From: Methanococcus voltae
GTDB lineage: Archaea; AGJL01; Methanococci; Methanococcales; Methanococcaceae
Length of the DNA stretch: 64,000 bases
Assembly (NCBI RefSeq): GCF_017875395.1
Contig: NZ_JAGGMO010000001.1
Coordinates: forward strand, 248,001 to 312,000
Reading direction: 5' to 3'
The translations under genes and the position numbers were made by a program. The notes below the pieces were generated by a model. It did not search any database. It had not been told where the DNA came from and worked only from the letters and a program-made list of their open reading frames with translations. This document shows, piece by piece, positions 1-10,008 of this stretch (position 1 is its first letter; the number at the start of each line of letters is the position of its first letter).

Positions 1-14
1 TTTTATAAAATATA

Positions 15-99
15 TGCGAGGGAAGGGATTCGAACCCTCGAACTCCTACGAGACTAGACCCTCAATCTAGCGCCTTTGACCAGGCTCGGCGACCCTCGC
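15..99 (-). tRNA. tRNA-Leu (anticodon GAG)
   Basis: Read on the minus strand, this 85-nt sequence folds as a cloverleaf. The acceptor stem pairs GCGAGGG with CCCTCGC, followed by discriminator A. The anticodon stem is CTAGA/TCTAG around the loop TTGAGGG, giving anticodon GAG. A long variable arm and the T-arm GGTTCGAATCC follow. The long variable arm plus GAG identify a class II leucine tRNA for CUC/CUU codons. The 3' CCA is not encoded. It is divergent from the tRNA-Met gene. Confidence 0.95.
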
Positions 100-176
100 A
101 CTAAAACAGCTTATATGCCGATAGCATACAGCATGAGGTATATAAATTAATTGCATAGTCTAATCATATCTTTAAA

Positions 177-277
177 TATATATAGTTTTCGCTAAATAAT
201 CTAAAAATAAATATTTTGGATAATAAATCCATAAACTTATATATTTGGGTATTTTAGGTAATAGAAAACTATATATA
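177..277. repeat. 14-bp inverted repeat between divergent tRNA genes
   Basis: TATATATAGTTTTC at 177-190 is the exact reverse complement of GAAAACTATATATA at 264-277, with about 73 bp between the arms. Both arms contain TATA-like sequence and lie between the two divergent tRNA genes. They could be symmetric promoter elements or chance in AT-rich DNA. Confidence 0.5.
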
Positions 278-343
278 GATGTTTTGAGTATGTTAAAGTA
301 GCCAAGATGAATTAGTAGGATTACGATGAATATGTGGAGATTT

Positions 344-458
344 GCCGAGGTGGCTTAGGCTGGTTATAGCGCTCGGCTCATACGGAAAATACCCAAGGAT
401 ATAATTCCTTGGGTCCTGGGAAACCGAGAGGTCGGGGGTTCGAGTCCCCCCCTCGGCA
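344..458 (+). tRNA. tRNA-Met (anticodon CAT), intron-containing
   Basis: The acceptor stem GCCGAGG/CCTCGGC encloses a cloverleaf with anticodon stem CTCGG/CCGAG and loop CTCATAA once a 40-nt insert is removed. The anticodon CAT lies at 379-381. The T-arm GGGGGTTCGAGTCCCCC matches consensus. The interruption after position 37 is the usual archaeal site for tRNA-Met and tRNA-Trp introns, so this is most likely the elongator tRNA-Met. Mature length is about 75 nt and the CCA end is not encoded. Confidence 0.95.
383..422 (+). other. Archaeal tRNA intron
   Basis: About 40 nt are inserted directly 3' of A37. The insert forms a strong 9-bp hairpin, ACCCAAGGA with TCCTTGGGT. Exon-intron junctions flank it as expected for the bulge-helix-bulge substrate of the archaeal splicing endonuclease. 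The exact cut sites are inferred from the requirement for a 7-nt anticodon loop and could shift by a base or two. Confidence 0.85.
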
Positions 459-602
459 TTTTTTTATAGGCAAATATATCTATTAATTTAGATTTATGAT
501 TATTTAGTATTTTAATACGATAATTCTATTTTTAAGATAAATTGATTTATTGAGTGATTAAAAATTTAAAAGAGTTATTTTTTATTTATTAGTTATTTTT
601 AG

Positions 603-1988
603 TTAATTATTTTTTATAGGATTTCCAAAGAAGTTTACTTTTTCAATTAATTCTGTGAAACATTCTTTTTCAAATTCGATTGCTTGTTCTTTTGTATAAA
701 CACCACTAACTTCACCATCTAACGTTAATTTATCAACGCCCCTCAATATAATTCTATCAATTCCATCCTTTTTCAAAATTTCCTCCATATCTCGATCATG
801 AACTAAAGCTCTTGAAGGAATTAAAACTGTTTCTTTTAACTCATTTAAATCTACTGTTTCTAAATCTTTTTTTGTTATAAGGTCTGAAATATCTTTATTA
901 ACCTTTATAACGTTTATAGGGGTATCTTTGAAAATTTTTGAAAGGAAAGTGTATGAAACCGAACCTGTTATAAGTGTTGCTTCTGACCTTATGCTTTTTC
1001 TTAATTCTTCCACTGTTTCTTCATCTTTCAATATTGCAAATGGTGTATCCGTTATAGGGTCATAAACTGGCGTTCCTGAAAGTCTTATTTGATTACCATA
1101 TAAATTATACATTTCTTCTACAACAGCCCTAAATTCATCCATTGTTTGAACATTTATACCCTCAATTAAAGGTTCATTTCCAAAAATTAATCCATTTTCT
1201 ATTTTATTTGCAAATCTCATTAAAATTATAGCATTTGCGCCCCAATCTATTAAATCAGCTATTGTTTTCTTTAAAACTTCCCCATCATTTACCCCTGGAA
1301 CCACAACTATTGCACAATGTGTCTCACAATTTTTACAAAAGTGTTTTAAACATTCTAGTGAAATTTCTGGAGTTTTATCATTCATCCATTCTTTTCTAAG
1401 TTCGATTTGTGTTGAAAAAACTGAAAATGTTACTTCATCAACCCCATAATCAACCATATTTTTTGCAGATTGTAGGCTTTTTATTCCTTTACCTGATGTA
1501 TAGCCTAAATGGATATTTAAACCCATACTTGCTATTTCTCGGCAAAGTTCCTCTAGATAAGGATAATAGCTTGTATCCCCGCCACTTGTGATATTTATTT
1601 TATCATATTTTTTAAACATGAGCGAATCTTGTATTTGCTGAATTGCAAACGGTAGAGGTATAAAATCGCCGTTAATTTCCCTTATGGAGTTAGTACAATA
1701 ATCACAACCGATGTGATATGTACACTGATTACATCCTAAAGGTTCTGGATTTTTGAAACTTACTTTTCTAAAGTAACAAAATTTACAGAAGCCCCCGCAA
1801 TTTTTACCGGGTTCACCTTTTAAATCAATAAGGAGTTGTGTTTTTAAATTATCATTTTTTTGATCGTTTTTTCTTTTTTCGTTTGCCATTTGAAAGGGGT
1901 CAAATGAGTTCAAATCGTCAAAATCGTCAAAATTATTGAAACTGTTAAAATCGTCAAAATTTTTCATAAAATCACTTGGTTTATTCAT
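603..1988 (-). CDS. mmp10: Mmp10, radical SAM methylase for the MCR active-site arginine
   Basis: The product is a 461-residue radical SAM protein. It has CX3CX2C at C64, C68 and C71 ([10 protein letters not shown]), followed by further cysteines at 86, 89, 95 and 98. This cysteine pattern and the gene's place directly beside mcrBDCGA match methanogenesis marker protein 10, the cobalamin-dependent enzyme that C-methylates an McrA arginine. The first 50 residues form a Phe/Asp/Asn-rich extension before the conserved start of the domain ([10 protein letters not shown]). The ATG at 1988 has no clear Shine-Dalgarno site. The ATG at 1967 follows AGTGATTTT and may be the true start. The gene is transcribed away from mcr. 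Function comes from family knowledge and context. Confidence 0.93.
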   Translation of the reverse strand: MNKPSDFMKNFDDFNSFNNFDDFDDLNSFDPFQMANEKRKNDQKNDNLKTQLLIDLKGEPGKNCGGFCKFCYFRKVSFKNPEPLGCNQCTYHIGCDYCTNSIREINGDFIPLPFAIQQIQDSLMFKKYDKINITSGGDTSYYPYLEELCREIASMGLNIHLGYTSGKGIKSLQSAKNMVDYGVDEVTFSVFSTQIELRKEWMNDKTPEISLECLKHFCKNCETHCAIVVVPGVNDGEVLKKTIADLIDWGANAIILMRFANKIENGLIFGNEPLIEGINVQTMDEFRAVVEEMYNLYGNQIRLSGTPVYDPITDTPFAILKDEETVEELRKSIRSEATLITGSVSYTFLSKIFKDTPINVIKVNKDISDLITKKDLETVDLNELKETVLIPSRALVHDRDMEEILKKDGIDRIILRGVDKLTLDGEVSGVYTKEQAIEFEKECFTELIEKVNFFGNPIKNN

Positions 1989-2659
1989 TACTTTATTAAT
2001 AGTATATTAACCACATTGTCTATGATATTTTGAAGTTGTGTAAAGTAAACTTATCTTGTAAACTTGTCTTTCAAAATATCAAATTCATTATAGAAATACT
2101 ATTATTTTTATAAATATAAATTAATTAGTATTGGATATCATAGTATATTATTTAATCTGTCTTAAATTTTTAGGGGTAAAATTATATGAATATATAATAC
2201 CATTTTATAATTTAGTAATACTGAAATATTATAATTTAATACTTTTTTAAATATTGATAATATAAAGTATTAAAAATTTTAAGATTTGTAGTACAAATTA
2301 GAGAATGATTAATTTTATAAGAGTCTTAAAAAATCTTCGGAAAATACTAGTAGGTAATAAAAAACGCCATGTTCGTAATATATTATTGAAAACCAAATAT
2401 TCGGCGAAATATTTAGATAATAATTAGTATTAATCTAATATTTAGATATTAAGATATAATAATAACATTTTTTTAAAAAATCATCTATTTTCATCTTAAT
2501 TTTATATATTAAAGCTCATTTTTTGAATATTTAAATTCAAATTATTGTGTTTTAAACATCTTATATATAAACTTTTCTATTTAATGTTAATGAAAAAGTG
2601 AATATATATACATAGAGTAATGTTATGATGTATATATCAAAAAAATAGGAGTGATTCCT
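1989..2659. promoter_or_regulatory. Divergent mmp10/mcr intergenic region with mcr promoter
   Basis: This is about 670 bp of AT-rich DNA without a supported ORF. The best mcr TATA box is TTATATATAA at 2561-2570, which would start transcription near 2590-2595 and give a leader of about 65 nt. A second TATA-like stretch (gaatatatatac) lies near 2598-2611. The ribosome binding site GGAGTGAT is at 2648-2655. No structured RNA or repeat was recognised in the rest. Confidence 0.55.
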
Positions 2660-3991
2660 ATGGTAAAGTATGAAGATAAGATATGTCTATTTGATGCGAA
2701 AGGAAACCAAGTAGCAGAAGATGTACCATTGGAAGCTATCAGCCCATTAAATAACCCAACTATAATGGGGATGGTTAAAAATATTAAAAGAACCGTTGCT
2801 GTTAACTTAGCTGGTATTGAAGAATCATTGGCTAAAGGTAAAATCGGCGGTAAAGGTTGCCAGGTTCCTGGTAGAGCTATAGAATTAGATGTTGTAAGCG
2901 ATGCAGAAGCTATCGCTGACAAAGTAAAAAGTATATTGCAAGTTTCAGCTGGCGATGATACCACAGTTAAATTAATTAACGGCGGTAAACAGATGGCTGT
3001 GCAGGTACCTACAAAAAGATTAGATGTTGCTGCAGAATACTCAGTATCAATGTTGTCAACTGGTATGGCTTTAAAAGAAGCTATTATCACAAACTTCAAC
3101 GTTGATATGTTTGACGGTTCAACAGTACACTCAGCTATCATGGGTCAATATCCACAAGATATGGACTACGCTGGTGGTAACATTGCATCATTATTAGGTG
3201 CTCCATCAAAATTAGAAGGTTTAGGTTACGCTTTAAGAAACATACCTGTAAACCACGCTGTAGCTACAACTAAAAAGAGTTTAATGAACGCTATCGCATT
3301 CTCATCCATCTTAGAACAAACAGCTATGTTTGAAATGGGAGATGCAGTTGGTTCATTCGAAAGACAACACTTGTTAGGTTTAGCTTACCAAGGTTTAAAC
3401 GCTGACAACTTAGTAGTTGAATTAGTTAAAGCTAATGCAAACGGTACAGTTGGTTCAGTTGTAATAAGTACAATAGAAAAAGCTGTGGAAGATGGTGTAA
3501 TTGTTGTAGACAAAACCATGGGTTCAGGCTTCAACATGTACAAACCTGCAGATGTAAACAAATGGAACGCTTACGCTGCTGCTGGTTTAGTTGCTGCAGT
3601 TATGGTAAGCTGTGGTGCTGCTAGAGCTGCACAGAACGTTGCTTCAACTATTTTATACTACAACGACATTCTCGAGTACGAAACTGGTTTACCAGGTGTT
3701 GACTACGGTAGATCAATGGGTACTGCAGTAGGATTCTCATTCTTCTCACACTCAATCTACGGTGGTGGAGGACCAGGTATCTTCAACGGTAACCACGTTG
3801 TAACAAGACACTCAAAAGGATTTGCTATACCACCTGTATGTGCAGCTATGTGTATGGACGCTGGTACACAGATGTTCTCACCTGAAAAAACTTCAGCATT
3901 AGTTGGTACAGTATACTCAGCATTTGATGAATTCAGAGAACCTTTAAAATACGTAATTGAAGGTGCTTTAGAAGTTCAAAACAAACTCTAA
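2660..3991 (+). CDS. mcrB: Methyl-coenzyme M reductase beta subunit
   Basis: The product is 443 residues, the usual McrB length. It begins [16 protein letters not shown] and carries the active-site segment [18 protein letters not shown] near its C-terminus. With McrA and McrG it forms the cytoplasmic alpha2beta2gamma2 MCR, which releases methane from methyl-coenzyme M and coenzyme B at coenzyme F430. A GTG at 2651 is in frame but lies inside the ribosome binding site, so the ATG at 2660 is taken as the start. It is the first gene of mcrBDCGA. A 158-bp gap before mcrD is the largest gap in the operon. Its codon use is strongly biased, with many C-ending codons, as in highly expressed genes. 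Confidence 0.98.
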   Translation: MVKYEDKICLFDAKGNQVAEDVPLEAISPLNNPTIMGMVKNIKRTVAVNLAGIEESLAKGKIGGKGCQVPGRAIELDVVSDAEAIADKVKSILQVSAGDDTTVKLINGGKQMAVQVPTKRLDVAAEYSVSMLSTGMALKEAIITNFNVDMFDGSTVHSAIMGQYPQDMDYAGGNIASLLGAPSKLEGLGYALRNIPVNHAVATTKKSLMNAIAFSSILEQTAMFEMGDAVGSFERQHLLGLAYQGLNADNLVVELVKANANGTVGSVVISTIEKAVEDGVIVVDKTMGSGFNMYKPADVNKWNAYAAAGLVAAVMVSCGAARAAQNVASTILYYNDILEYETGLPGVDYGRSMGTAVGFSFFSHSIYGGGGPGIFNGNHVVTRHSKGFAIPPVCAAMCMDAGTQMFSPEKTSALVGTVYSAFDEFREPLKYVIEGALEVQNKL

Positions 3992-4149
3992 TTAGATATT
4001 TGAATTTTATTAAATTTTAAATAATAAATTCCGAAAATCTAATTTCTAAATTTTATGTTACTGATAAAAATCGATTAAATTATAAAATGCAGTATAATGA
4101 ATAAAAATTAAATTGTATTTTAAAATAATCGAATAAACTAGGTAAGAAA

Positions 4150-4629
4150 ATGATTGAAATTGAAGTCTTTCCACATAGGTTCTTAAAAGCAAGCACTACG
4201 GAAAATTTCCTTAATAGTGTTTATTCATTAGAAACCGTACAAAGAGTAATTATGCACGGTGAATCATTACCTCAAAAAGTTAATTATGGACCTGCAAAAG
4301 GCACTCCTGTTAATCATAGTGAAAGAAAAATCATTAATGTTCAGGGTGTTGAGGTTCAATTGACCTTACAAGTAGGTAGATTTTGGATATTATTAGACGA
4401 TGAAACTGAATTGTCTAAAGTTGACGAAATTTGTAAAGAATTATTCCCATACGGATACAAAGTATCGGAAGGTAGATTTATAAAAGATTCTCCAACAGTT
4501 ACAGATTACATGAAATACGGTGAAAGTTTCGTAAATAGCATAGATAAGAGAATGCTCGGTGTTACGGACCCTAGAAGTAGATTTGAGAATTCTGTTTCAC
4601 TTATCCCTAAAAGCGAAAAAGGTGAATAA
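4150..4629 (+). CDS. mcrD: Methyl-coenzyme M reductase operon protein D
   Basis: The product is 159 residues and starts [12 protein letters not shown], as in McrD proteins. McrD is not part of purified mature MCR and is thought to act in assembly or delivery of F430 to the apoenzyme. It follows a 158-bp AT-rich gap after mcrB and has AGGTAAGAAA before its ATG. Its stop codon is separated from the mcrC TTG by a single base, so the two are probably translationally coupled. Codon bias is weaker than in mcrB, mcrG and mcrA, which fits an accessory role. Confidence 0.96.
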   Translation: MIEIEVFPHRFLKASTTENFLNSVYSLETVQRVIMHGESLPQKVNYGPAKGTPVNHSERKIINVQGVEVQLTLQVGRFWILLDDETELSKVDEICKELFPYGYKVSEGRFIKDSPTVTDYMKYGESFVNSIDKRMLGVTDPRSRFENSVSLIPKSEKGE

Positions 4630-4630
4630 T

Positions 4631-5224
4631 TTGCCAGTAGGTAGGAGAGAGCAGATTGTTGACTGTAGAGCTGTTATGGGATTAGGTCAAGGTGGCGGAT
4701 TAGCTCAGAGAGGAACCTTTGCCGAAGGTCTAAAAAATGACGTTGTAGTAGTTGCAATGTCACCCGGCAGACGACATATCACAAAACCTGTTTGCGAAAT
4801 TACCTATGGAATAAGAGAATCTGGTATTCAAACAAGTGTACTTGTACTAAATGCAGGTAGTGGACTTCCAGCAGATGCACCAAATAGTTTAGGTTCAACT
4901 TTTGGTTTAAAACCTGAGGAAGTAGAGCAAGTTAATAGGCATAAATTATGTATTATTCACTTTGGGAACGTTAAAAGCCACGTTGTCTATAAAGCAAGGT
5001 TGTTTTTAAGATACGTAACCATACCTACAATAGTTGTTTGCCAAACTCCAATTGATATGGAAGACTTCGCTAAAATCGGAATTAAAACTGCTGATGTAAT
5101 CCCCATGGAACCTGAAACAAAGGGAACTATTGTTGAAATAGTTACTGGAGTTGTAAGAGGAGAATCATCACCACAATCTAAAATTGATGAAATTATTGAA
5201 AAAATAAAAAAACACTTGAAATAA
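4631..5224 (+). CDS. mcrC: Methyl-coenzyme M reductase operon protein C
   Basis: The product is 197 residues starting at TTG 4631 with N-terminus [17 protein letters not shown], typical of McrC. The frame is open upstream into mcrD from 4559, but GGTGA at 4621-4625 and family length support the TTG start. McrC belongs to the ATP-dependent MCR activation complex in studied methanogens. It is needed to reduce the F430 nickel to its active state and is not a structural subunit. The gene starts one base after mcrD ends and is followed after 9 bp by mcrG. Confidence 0.95.
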   Translation: MPVGRREQIVDCRAVMGLGQGGGLAQRGTFAEGLKNDVVVVAMSPGRRHITKPVCEITYGIRESGIQTSVLVLNAGSGLPADAPNSLGSTFGLKPEEVEQVNRHKLCIIHFGNVKSHVVYKARLFLRYVTIPTIVVCQTPIDMEDFAKIGIKTADVIPMEPETKGTIVEIVTGVVRGESSPQSKIDEIIEKIKKHLK

Positions 5225-5233
5225 GGTGATCTT

Positions 5234-6019
5234 ATGGCATACAAGCCTCAGTTCTACCCTGGTGCAACAAAAGTTGCTGAGAACAGAAGAAATCACATTA
5301 ACCCAGCGTTTGAATTGGAAAAATTAAGAGAAATTCCAGATGAAGACGTTGTTAAAATCATGGGTCACAGACAACCAGGTGAAGATTACAAAACCGTTCA
5401 CCCACCTTTAGAAGAAATGGACTTAGCTGAAGACTACGTAAGAGATTTAGTAGAACCTATCAGCGGTGCAAAAGAAGGACACAGAATTAGATACATTCAG
5501 TTTGCAGACTCAATGTACTTTGCTCCATCACAACCATACGACAGATCAAGACTCTACATGTCAAGATTTAGAGGAGTAGACTGTGGTACATTATCAGGAA
5601 GACAAGTTGTGGAATTAAGAGAAAGCAACTTAGAAGACATCTCCAAAAACTACTTAGTTGACACAGAGTTATTCGACCCTGCTACAACAGGTATGAGAGG
5701 AGCTACTGTACACGGTCACTCATTAAGATTAGATGAAAACGGAGTAATGTTCGATGCATTACAAAGATACGAGTTTGACGAAGCAACAGGACATATATTA
5801 TATGTTAAAGATCAAGTTGGAAGACCATTGGACGAACCTGTTGATGTAGGAGAACCAGTACCTCAAGAAAAATTAAAAGAAATCACAACAATCTACAGAA
5901 AAGATGGCGTTGCTATGAGAGACGACATGGAAGTTGTAGAAGTTGTTAAAAGAATACACAGAGCAAGAACACTTGGTGGATACTGTCCACTCAATGAAAT
6001 CTTCGACGCATACTTATAA
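5234..6019 (+). CDS. mcrG: Methyl-coenzyme M reductase gamma subunit
   Basis: The product is 261 residues, the normal McrG length, starting MAYKPQFYPGATKVAENR. It carries the conserved block RFRGVDCGTLSGRQVVELRE. As the gamma subunit of MCR it contributes to the F430 pocket and substrate channel. GGTGAT lies at 5225-5230, just before the ATG. Codon bias is strong. It lies between mcrC and mcrA in the canonical BDCGA order. Confidence 0.98.
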   Translation: MAYKPQFYPGATKVAENRRNHINPAFELEKLREIPDEDVVKIMGHRQPGEDYKTVHPPLEEMDLAEDYVRDLVEPISGAKEGHRIRYIQFADSMYFAPSQPYDRSRLYMSRFRGVDCGTLSGRQVVELRESNLEDISKNYLVDTELFDPATTGMRGATVHGHSLRLDENGVMFDALQRYEFDEATGHILYVKDQVGRPLDEPVDVGEPVPQEKLKEITTIYRKDGVAMRDDMEVVEVVKRIHRARTLGGYCPLNEIFDAYL

Positions 6020-6077
6020 TTAAATATTACCACCCTTACGGGAGAGAAACCTCTCATAAATCTTGAGGTGAACCTAT

Positions 6078-7742
6078 ATGGAAGCTGAAAAAAGATTATT
6101 CTTAAAAGCATTAAAAGAAAAGTTTGAAGAAGACCCTAAAGAAAAATTCACCAAGTTCTATACATACGGTGGATGGCAACAATCAGAAAGGAAGAAAGAA
6201 TTCGTTTCAGAAAACGAAAAAATTGTTGCTGAGAAAAGGGGCGGAATTCCTATGTACAACCCAGACATTGGTGTACCTTTAGGACAAAGAAAATTAATGC
6301 CATACAAAGTTTCAAACACTGATACTTACGTAGAAGGCGACGATTTACACTTTATGAACAACGCTGCAATCCAACAATTATGGGACGATATCAGAAGAAC
6401 TGTTATCGTAGGTATGGATACAGCTCACATGGTTCTTGAAAAAAGATTGGGTGTTGAAGTAACTCCTGAAACAATCAACGAGTACATGCACACAATTAAC
6501 CACTCACTCCCAGGGGGAGCTGTTGTTCAAGAACACATGGTTGAAGTTCACCCTTCATTAGCATGGGACTGTTACGCTAAAATCTTCACCGGTGACGATG
6601 AGTTAGCTGATGAATTAGACGACAGATTTGTAATTAACATCAACAAATTATTCCCTGAAGAACAAGCTGAAGCTTTAAAAGCTGCTATCGGTAAAAAAAC
6701 ATACCAAGTATCAAGAGTACCTTCACTCGTTGGTAGAGTATGTGACGGTGGTACAATTTCAAGATGGTCTGCAATGCAGATCGGAATGTCATTTATTACA
6801 GCATACAAATTATGTGCTGGGGAAGCTGCAATTGCTGACTTCTCATACGCTGCTAAGCACGCTGACGTTATTCAGATGGGTAATGCTTTACCAGGAAGAA
6901 GAGCAAGAGGTCCAAACGAACCAGGTGGAGTTAGATTTGGTATCTTATCAGATGTTGTACAAACAACAAGAGTTAGCGAAGACCCTGTTGAGCAATCATT
7001 AGAGGTAGTTGCTACTGGTGCTGCTTTATACGACCAAATCTGGCTTGGTTCATACATGTCTGGTGGTGTAGGATTCACACAATATGCTACAGCATCATAC
7101 ACAGATGACATCTTAGATGACTTCTCATACTACGGATTAGACTACGTAGAGAAAAAATACGGAAGATGCGGAACTAAAGCTACAATGGATGTAGTAGAAG
7201 ACATCGCTTCAGAAGTTACACTCTACTCATTAGAACAATACGATGAATACCCAGCATTATTAGAAGACCACTTCGGTGGCTCACAAAGAGCTGCTGTTGC
7301 TGCTGCTGCAGCTGGTATTTCAGTATGTATGGCAACCGGTAACTCAAACGCTGGTGTTAACGGCTGGTACTTATCACAAATCTTACACAAAGAATACCAC
7401 AGCAGACTTGGATTCTACGGTTACGACTTACAAGACCAATGTGGTGCTTCAAACTCCTTAGCAATAAGAAACGACGAAGCTTCACCATTGGAATTAAGAG
7501 GTCCTAACTACCCTAACTATGCAATGAACGTAGGTCACCAAGGTGAATACGCAGGTATTGCACAGTCTGCACACTCAGCTAGAGGAGACGCATTTGCTAC
7601 AAGCGCATTAATCAAAGTTGCATTCGCTGACCCTTCATTAGTATTCGACTTCTCAAAACCTAGAAAAGAAATCGCTAGGGGTGCTTTAAGAGAATTCGAA
7701 GCTGCTGGTGAAAGAGACCCTATCTTACCTGCTAAAATCTAA
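6078..7742 (+). CDS. mcrA: Methyl-coenzyme M reductase alpha subunit
   Basis: The product is 554 residues and full length. All positions modified in characterised MCR are present: H261 (N-methyl-His), R275 in [14 protein letters not shown] (the Mmp10 target), Q403 in GGSQRAAV, G448 in [10 protein letters not shown] (thioglycine) and C455. Which modifications occur here cannot be read from DNA. McrA holds most of the F430 and substrate contacts in the terminal step of methanogenesis. The GAGGTGA ribosome binding site precedes ATG 6078. It is the last gene of the operon and is followed by a strong hairpin terminator. Confidence 0.99.
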   Translation: MEAEKRLFLKALKEKFEEDPKEKFTKFYTYGGWQQSERKKEFVSENEKIVAEKRGGIPMYNPDIGVPLGQRKLMPYKVSNTDTYVEGDDLHFMNNAAIQQLWDDIRRTVIVGMDTAHMVLEKRLGVEVTPETINEYMHTINHSLPGGAVVQEHMVEVHPSLAWDCYAKIFTGDDELADELDDRFVININKLFPEEQAEALKAAIGKKTYQVSRVPSLVGRVCDGGTISRWSAMQIGMSFITAYKLCAGEAAIADFSYAAKHADVIQMGNALPGRRARGPNEPGGVRFGILSDVVQTTRVSEDPVEQSLEVVATGAALYDQIWLGSYMSGGVGFTQYATASYTDDILDDFSYYGLDYVEKKYGRCGTKATMDVVEDIASEVTLYSLEQYDEYPALLEDHFGGSQRAAVAAAAAGISVCMATGNSNAGVNGWYLSQILHKEYHSRLGFYGYDLQDQCGASNSLAIRNDEASPLELRGPNYPNYAMNVGHQGEYAGIAQSAHSARGDAFATSALIKVAFADPSLVFDFSKPRKEIARGALREFEAAGERDPILPAKI

Positions 7743-7802
7743 TTTAATTAATAATTTATTATTGATTTATTATTAGACTAGGTAAAATAGTAAAAGAAAA
7801 CT

Positions 7803-7832
7803 AAAGGAAACCTAATATGGTTTCCTTTTTTT
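7803..7832 (+). terminator. mcr operon terminator hairpin
   Basis: A perfect 10-bp stem (AAAGGAAACC at 7803-7812 with GGTTTCCTTT at 7819-7828) with loop taatat leads into a T run. It lies 60 bp after mcrA. Archaeal termination mostly relies on T tracts, so a bacterial-like stem plus T run is notable. It may also stabilise the abundant mcr mRNA 3' end. Confidence 0.8.
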
Positions 7833-8344
7833 ATATATTTTAAAAATTGTTATATAACATGTAACAATTATAATTAAAGTTAATCGAATTCAATTTTTGT
7901 TTAATAAACTATGACATCAAAAAAGTGTTGAAATTAATTATAATTAATTATTTTTGTCAGTATATATTTTACCAATATTTAAATTTTAAAATATGATGCA
8001 GATTAAATCATAATATAATTATAATACTAGAAATAAAATAAATATTGATGTTAATTTTAGTACATGATATTAACATTCACCATTAATAAGTCGAATGTAA
8101 AACCATTTAAAAAGGTAATTAATTTAGTAAAAAAATCTTTAATTAAATTAAAGAGTTTTTTAATTGTATTTTTAAATATTAACGTCATTTTGCTTATTAA
8201 TGAAATGGAAAGTAATATATATCATATGATTAAATAATATTTGAATAGTTAACGCCATTAAATGTTTAAAGAAATGTTTAACGAATTCTTAAAATATTTA
8301 ATTAACAAATAGCCAATATTACCTTAATCAATGAGGTGAAAGAA
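7833..8344 (+). promoter_or_regulatory. mcr-mtr intergenic region with mtr promoter
   Basis: About 500 bp of AT-rich DNA separates the mcr terminator from mtrE. The best promoter candidate is TAATATATAT at 8213-8222, giving a leader of roughly 100 nt before mtrE. The ribosome binding site GAGGTGA is at 8333-8339. No ORF or stable RNA structure was recognised in the rest. Confidence 0.5.
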
Positions 8345-9253
8345 ATGGATCCAACATTATTAACCCTTGGAGCCCTAGCCTTGGCAGGTGCTGCCGCAAC
8401 TGTTTCCGGTTGTGCAGAAGACTTAGAATCTGATGTAGGTTCACAGTCTAACCCTAACTCTCAGGTGCAATTAGGTCCTCAAATGGGTAACATACACAGA
8501 TATTTCAACAAAGCTATCTCCGGTGAACCTGTATCCTACGGTTTATACGTAGCAGTTGCAGGAGCTGTAGCATGGGCTTTAATGAATGGCGGATACAATC
8601 CAATCTTAGGTTTAATAGTAGGTTCAGGAGTAGGTGCAATTACACATGGTGCATATTCATTGAGCGCATACTTAGGTAGAATTGTAGGTCAGTCCAAAAA
8701 CTTTAACCAACCAGTATACATGGACGTTATAAGTACACACATGGGTCCTATGATGGGACACGGTTTTATAGCAATTTTCACTATGTTATTAGCAGCTTAC
8801 TTAGCTACATTAGCATTAGGTAATCCATTCCCATTGCCATTGGTAGCTTTAATCTTCGGTATCACAGTTGGTGCTATCGGTTCATCAACCGGTGACGTTC
8901 ACTATGGTGCTGAAAGAGAATACCAAAAATACGCTTTCGGTGGTGGTATTCCTGTTGCTAACCAAGGTGACATTGATATTAAAGCAGAAACTGGTATTAG
9001 AAATGGTTTAGATTCATCATACTTCTGTTCAAGACTCGGAGGTCCATTAACTGGTCTCTGTTTCGGTTTAATCATCTTCTTAGATGGTTGGAGAACCGTT
9101 ACTGGTAACATTATCGGTGACTTGATGGGTGCAGACCTTGTTATGAAAGCAGTCATTGCAATTATATTAGGTACATTACTAGTAATTGGTGCTGCGATAA
9201 TTAACAGAAAAGTAGAAGTATATGCAAGAAACAAGTACGGGCCATACAAATAA
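8345..9253 (+). CDS. mtrE: Methyl-H4MPT:coenzyme M methyltransferase subunit E
   Basis: The product is a 302-residue integral membrane protein beginning MDPTLLTLGALALAGAAATVSGCAEDLESDVG, the MtrE signature. It has about six hydrophobic segments. MtrE, MtrD and MtrC form the membrane part of the MtrA-H complex, which couples methyl transfer from tetrahydromethanopterin to coenzyme M with sodium export. A GTG at 8336 is in frame but lies inside the ribosome binding site, so ATG 8345 is chosen. It is the first gene of the mtr operon. Confidence 0.97.
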   Translation: MDPTLLTLGALALAGAAATVSGCAEDLESDVGSQSNPNSQVQLGPQMGNIHRYFNKAISGEPVSYGLYVAVAGAVAWALMNGGYNPILGLIVGSGVGAITHGAYSLSAYLGRIVGQSKNFNQPVYMDVISTHMGPMMGHGFIAIFTMLLAAYLATLALGNPFPLPLVALIFGITVGAIGSSTGDVHYGAEREYQKYAFGGGIPVANQGDIDIKAETGIRNGLDSSYFCSRLGGPLTGLCFGLIIFLDGWRTVTGNIIGDLMGADLVMKAVIAIILGTLLVIGAAIINRKVEVYARNKYGPYK

Positions 9254-9275
9254 TTAATAAAGTAATGGTGATAAT

Positions 9276-9986
9276 ATGGATATTTCAAGTATTATATTAC
9301 CTCTTGTTGAAATCACCCTTGCAGGAGCAATTATTAACGCAAGTGTTCACTTTGTTCCAGTAGGTGGTGCACCAGCTGCGATGGCTACTTCAACCGGGGT
9401 AGGTACCGGTACAACTCAGTTGGCTGCAGGTGCAGGTTTCACAGGTTTATTAGCGGCTGCAGGAATGGCTGCACAACCTGGCATAATGATAAGCAACCCA
9501 GTTCACGCACTCTTGATTATGTTATCAGGTGCTGTTGGTGCTATGATTATGTTAGGATTAACTATGTTAATCGGTCAGTTAATTTACGTTTACGGTGTTG
9601 GTATTGTACCAGCAGCTGATAAATGTGATGTTGACCCTATCACAAAAGACCCACAAAGTGCATTTATCACACCAGGTACAACTGGTCACGGTATTCCAAC
9701 AGTTTGTTTCGTTAGCGGATTAATCGGAGCAGCTTTAGGTGGAATCGGTGGAGGAATGGCTTATGTAGGTCTTTTAGGATTAGGATTTACAATACCTGCA
9801 ATTGCGGGAGTATTAGCAATTGGATTCTTCTTCATGAATGCAGTTCTTGCTTCATACAACATTGGTGGTACCATTGAAGGTTTCCACGATCCTAAATTTA
9901 AGAAAATGCCTAATGGAGTTATTGCTTCGACAGTGTCATCATTAGTTGCAGCTATAATATTAATAGGAATGTCAATGGGACTTTAA
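9276..9986 (+). CDS. mtrD: Methyl-H4MPT:coenzyme M methyltransferase subunit D
   Basis: The product is 236 residues, very hydrophobic and rich in Gly and Ala, starting [20 protein letters not shown]. Several membrane segments cover most of its length. It is one of the three large membrane subunits of the sodium-pumping MtrA-H complex. It starts 22 bp after mtrE with GGTGAT just before the ATG. Confidence 0.97.
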   Translation: MDISSIILPLVEITLAGAIINASVHFVPVGGAPAAMATSTGVGTGTTQLAAGAGFTGLLAAAGMAAQPGIMISNPVHALLIMLSGAVGAMIMLGLTMLIGQLIYVYGVGIVPAADKCDVDPITKDPQSAFITPGTTGHGIPTVCFVSGLIGAALGGIGGGMAYVGLLGLGFTIPAIAGVLAIGFFFMNAVLASYNIGGTIEGFHDPKFKKMPNGVIASTVSSLVAAIILIGMSMGL

Positions 9987-10008
9987 TTAAAAATTATGAG
10001 GTGTAATT

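Noticed and set aside
2623-3141. Antisense 172-codon frame within mcrB
   Set aside because: It is a reverse-strand shadow of mcrB with no translation signal.
4559-4630. Longer mcrC reading frame extending into mcrD
   Set aside because: The extension overlaps mcrD, lacks a ribosome binding site and exceeds the family length. TTG 4631 behind GGTGA fits.
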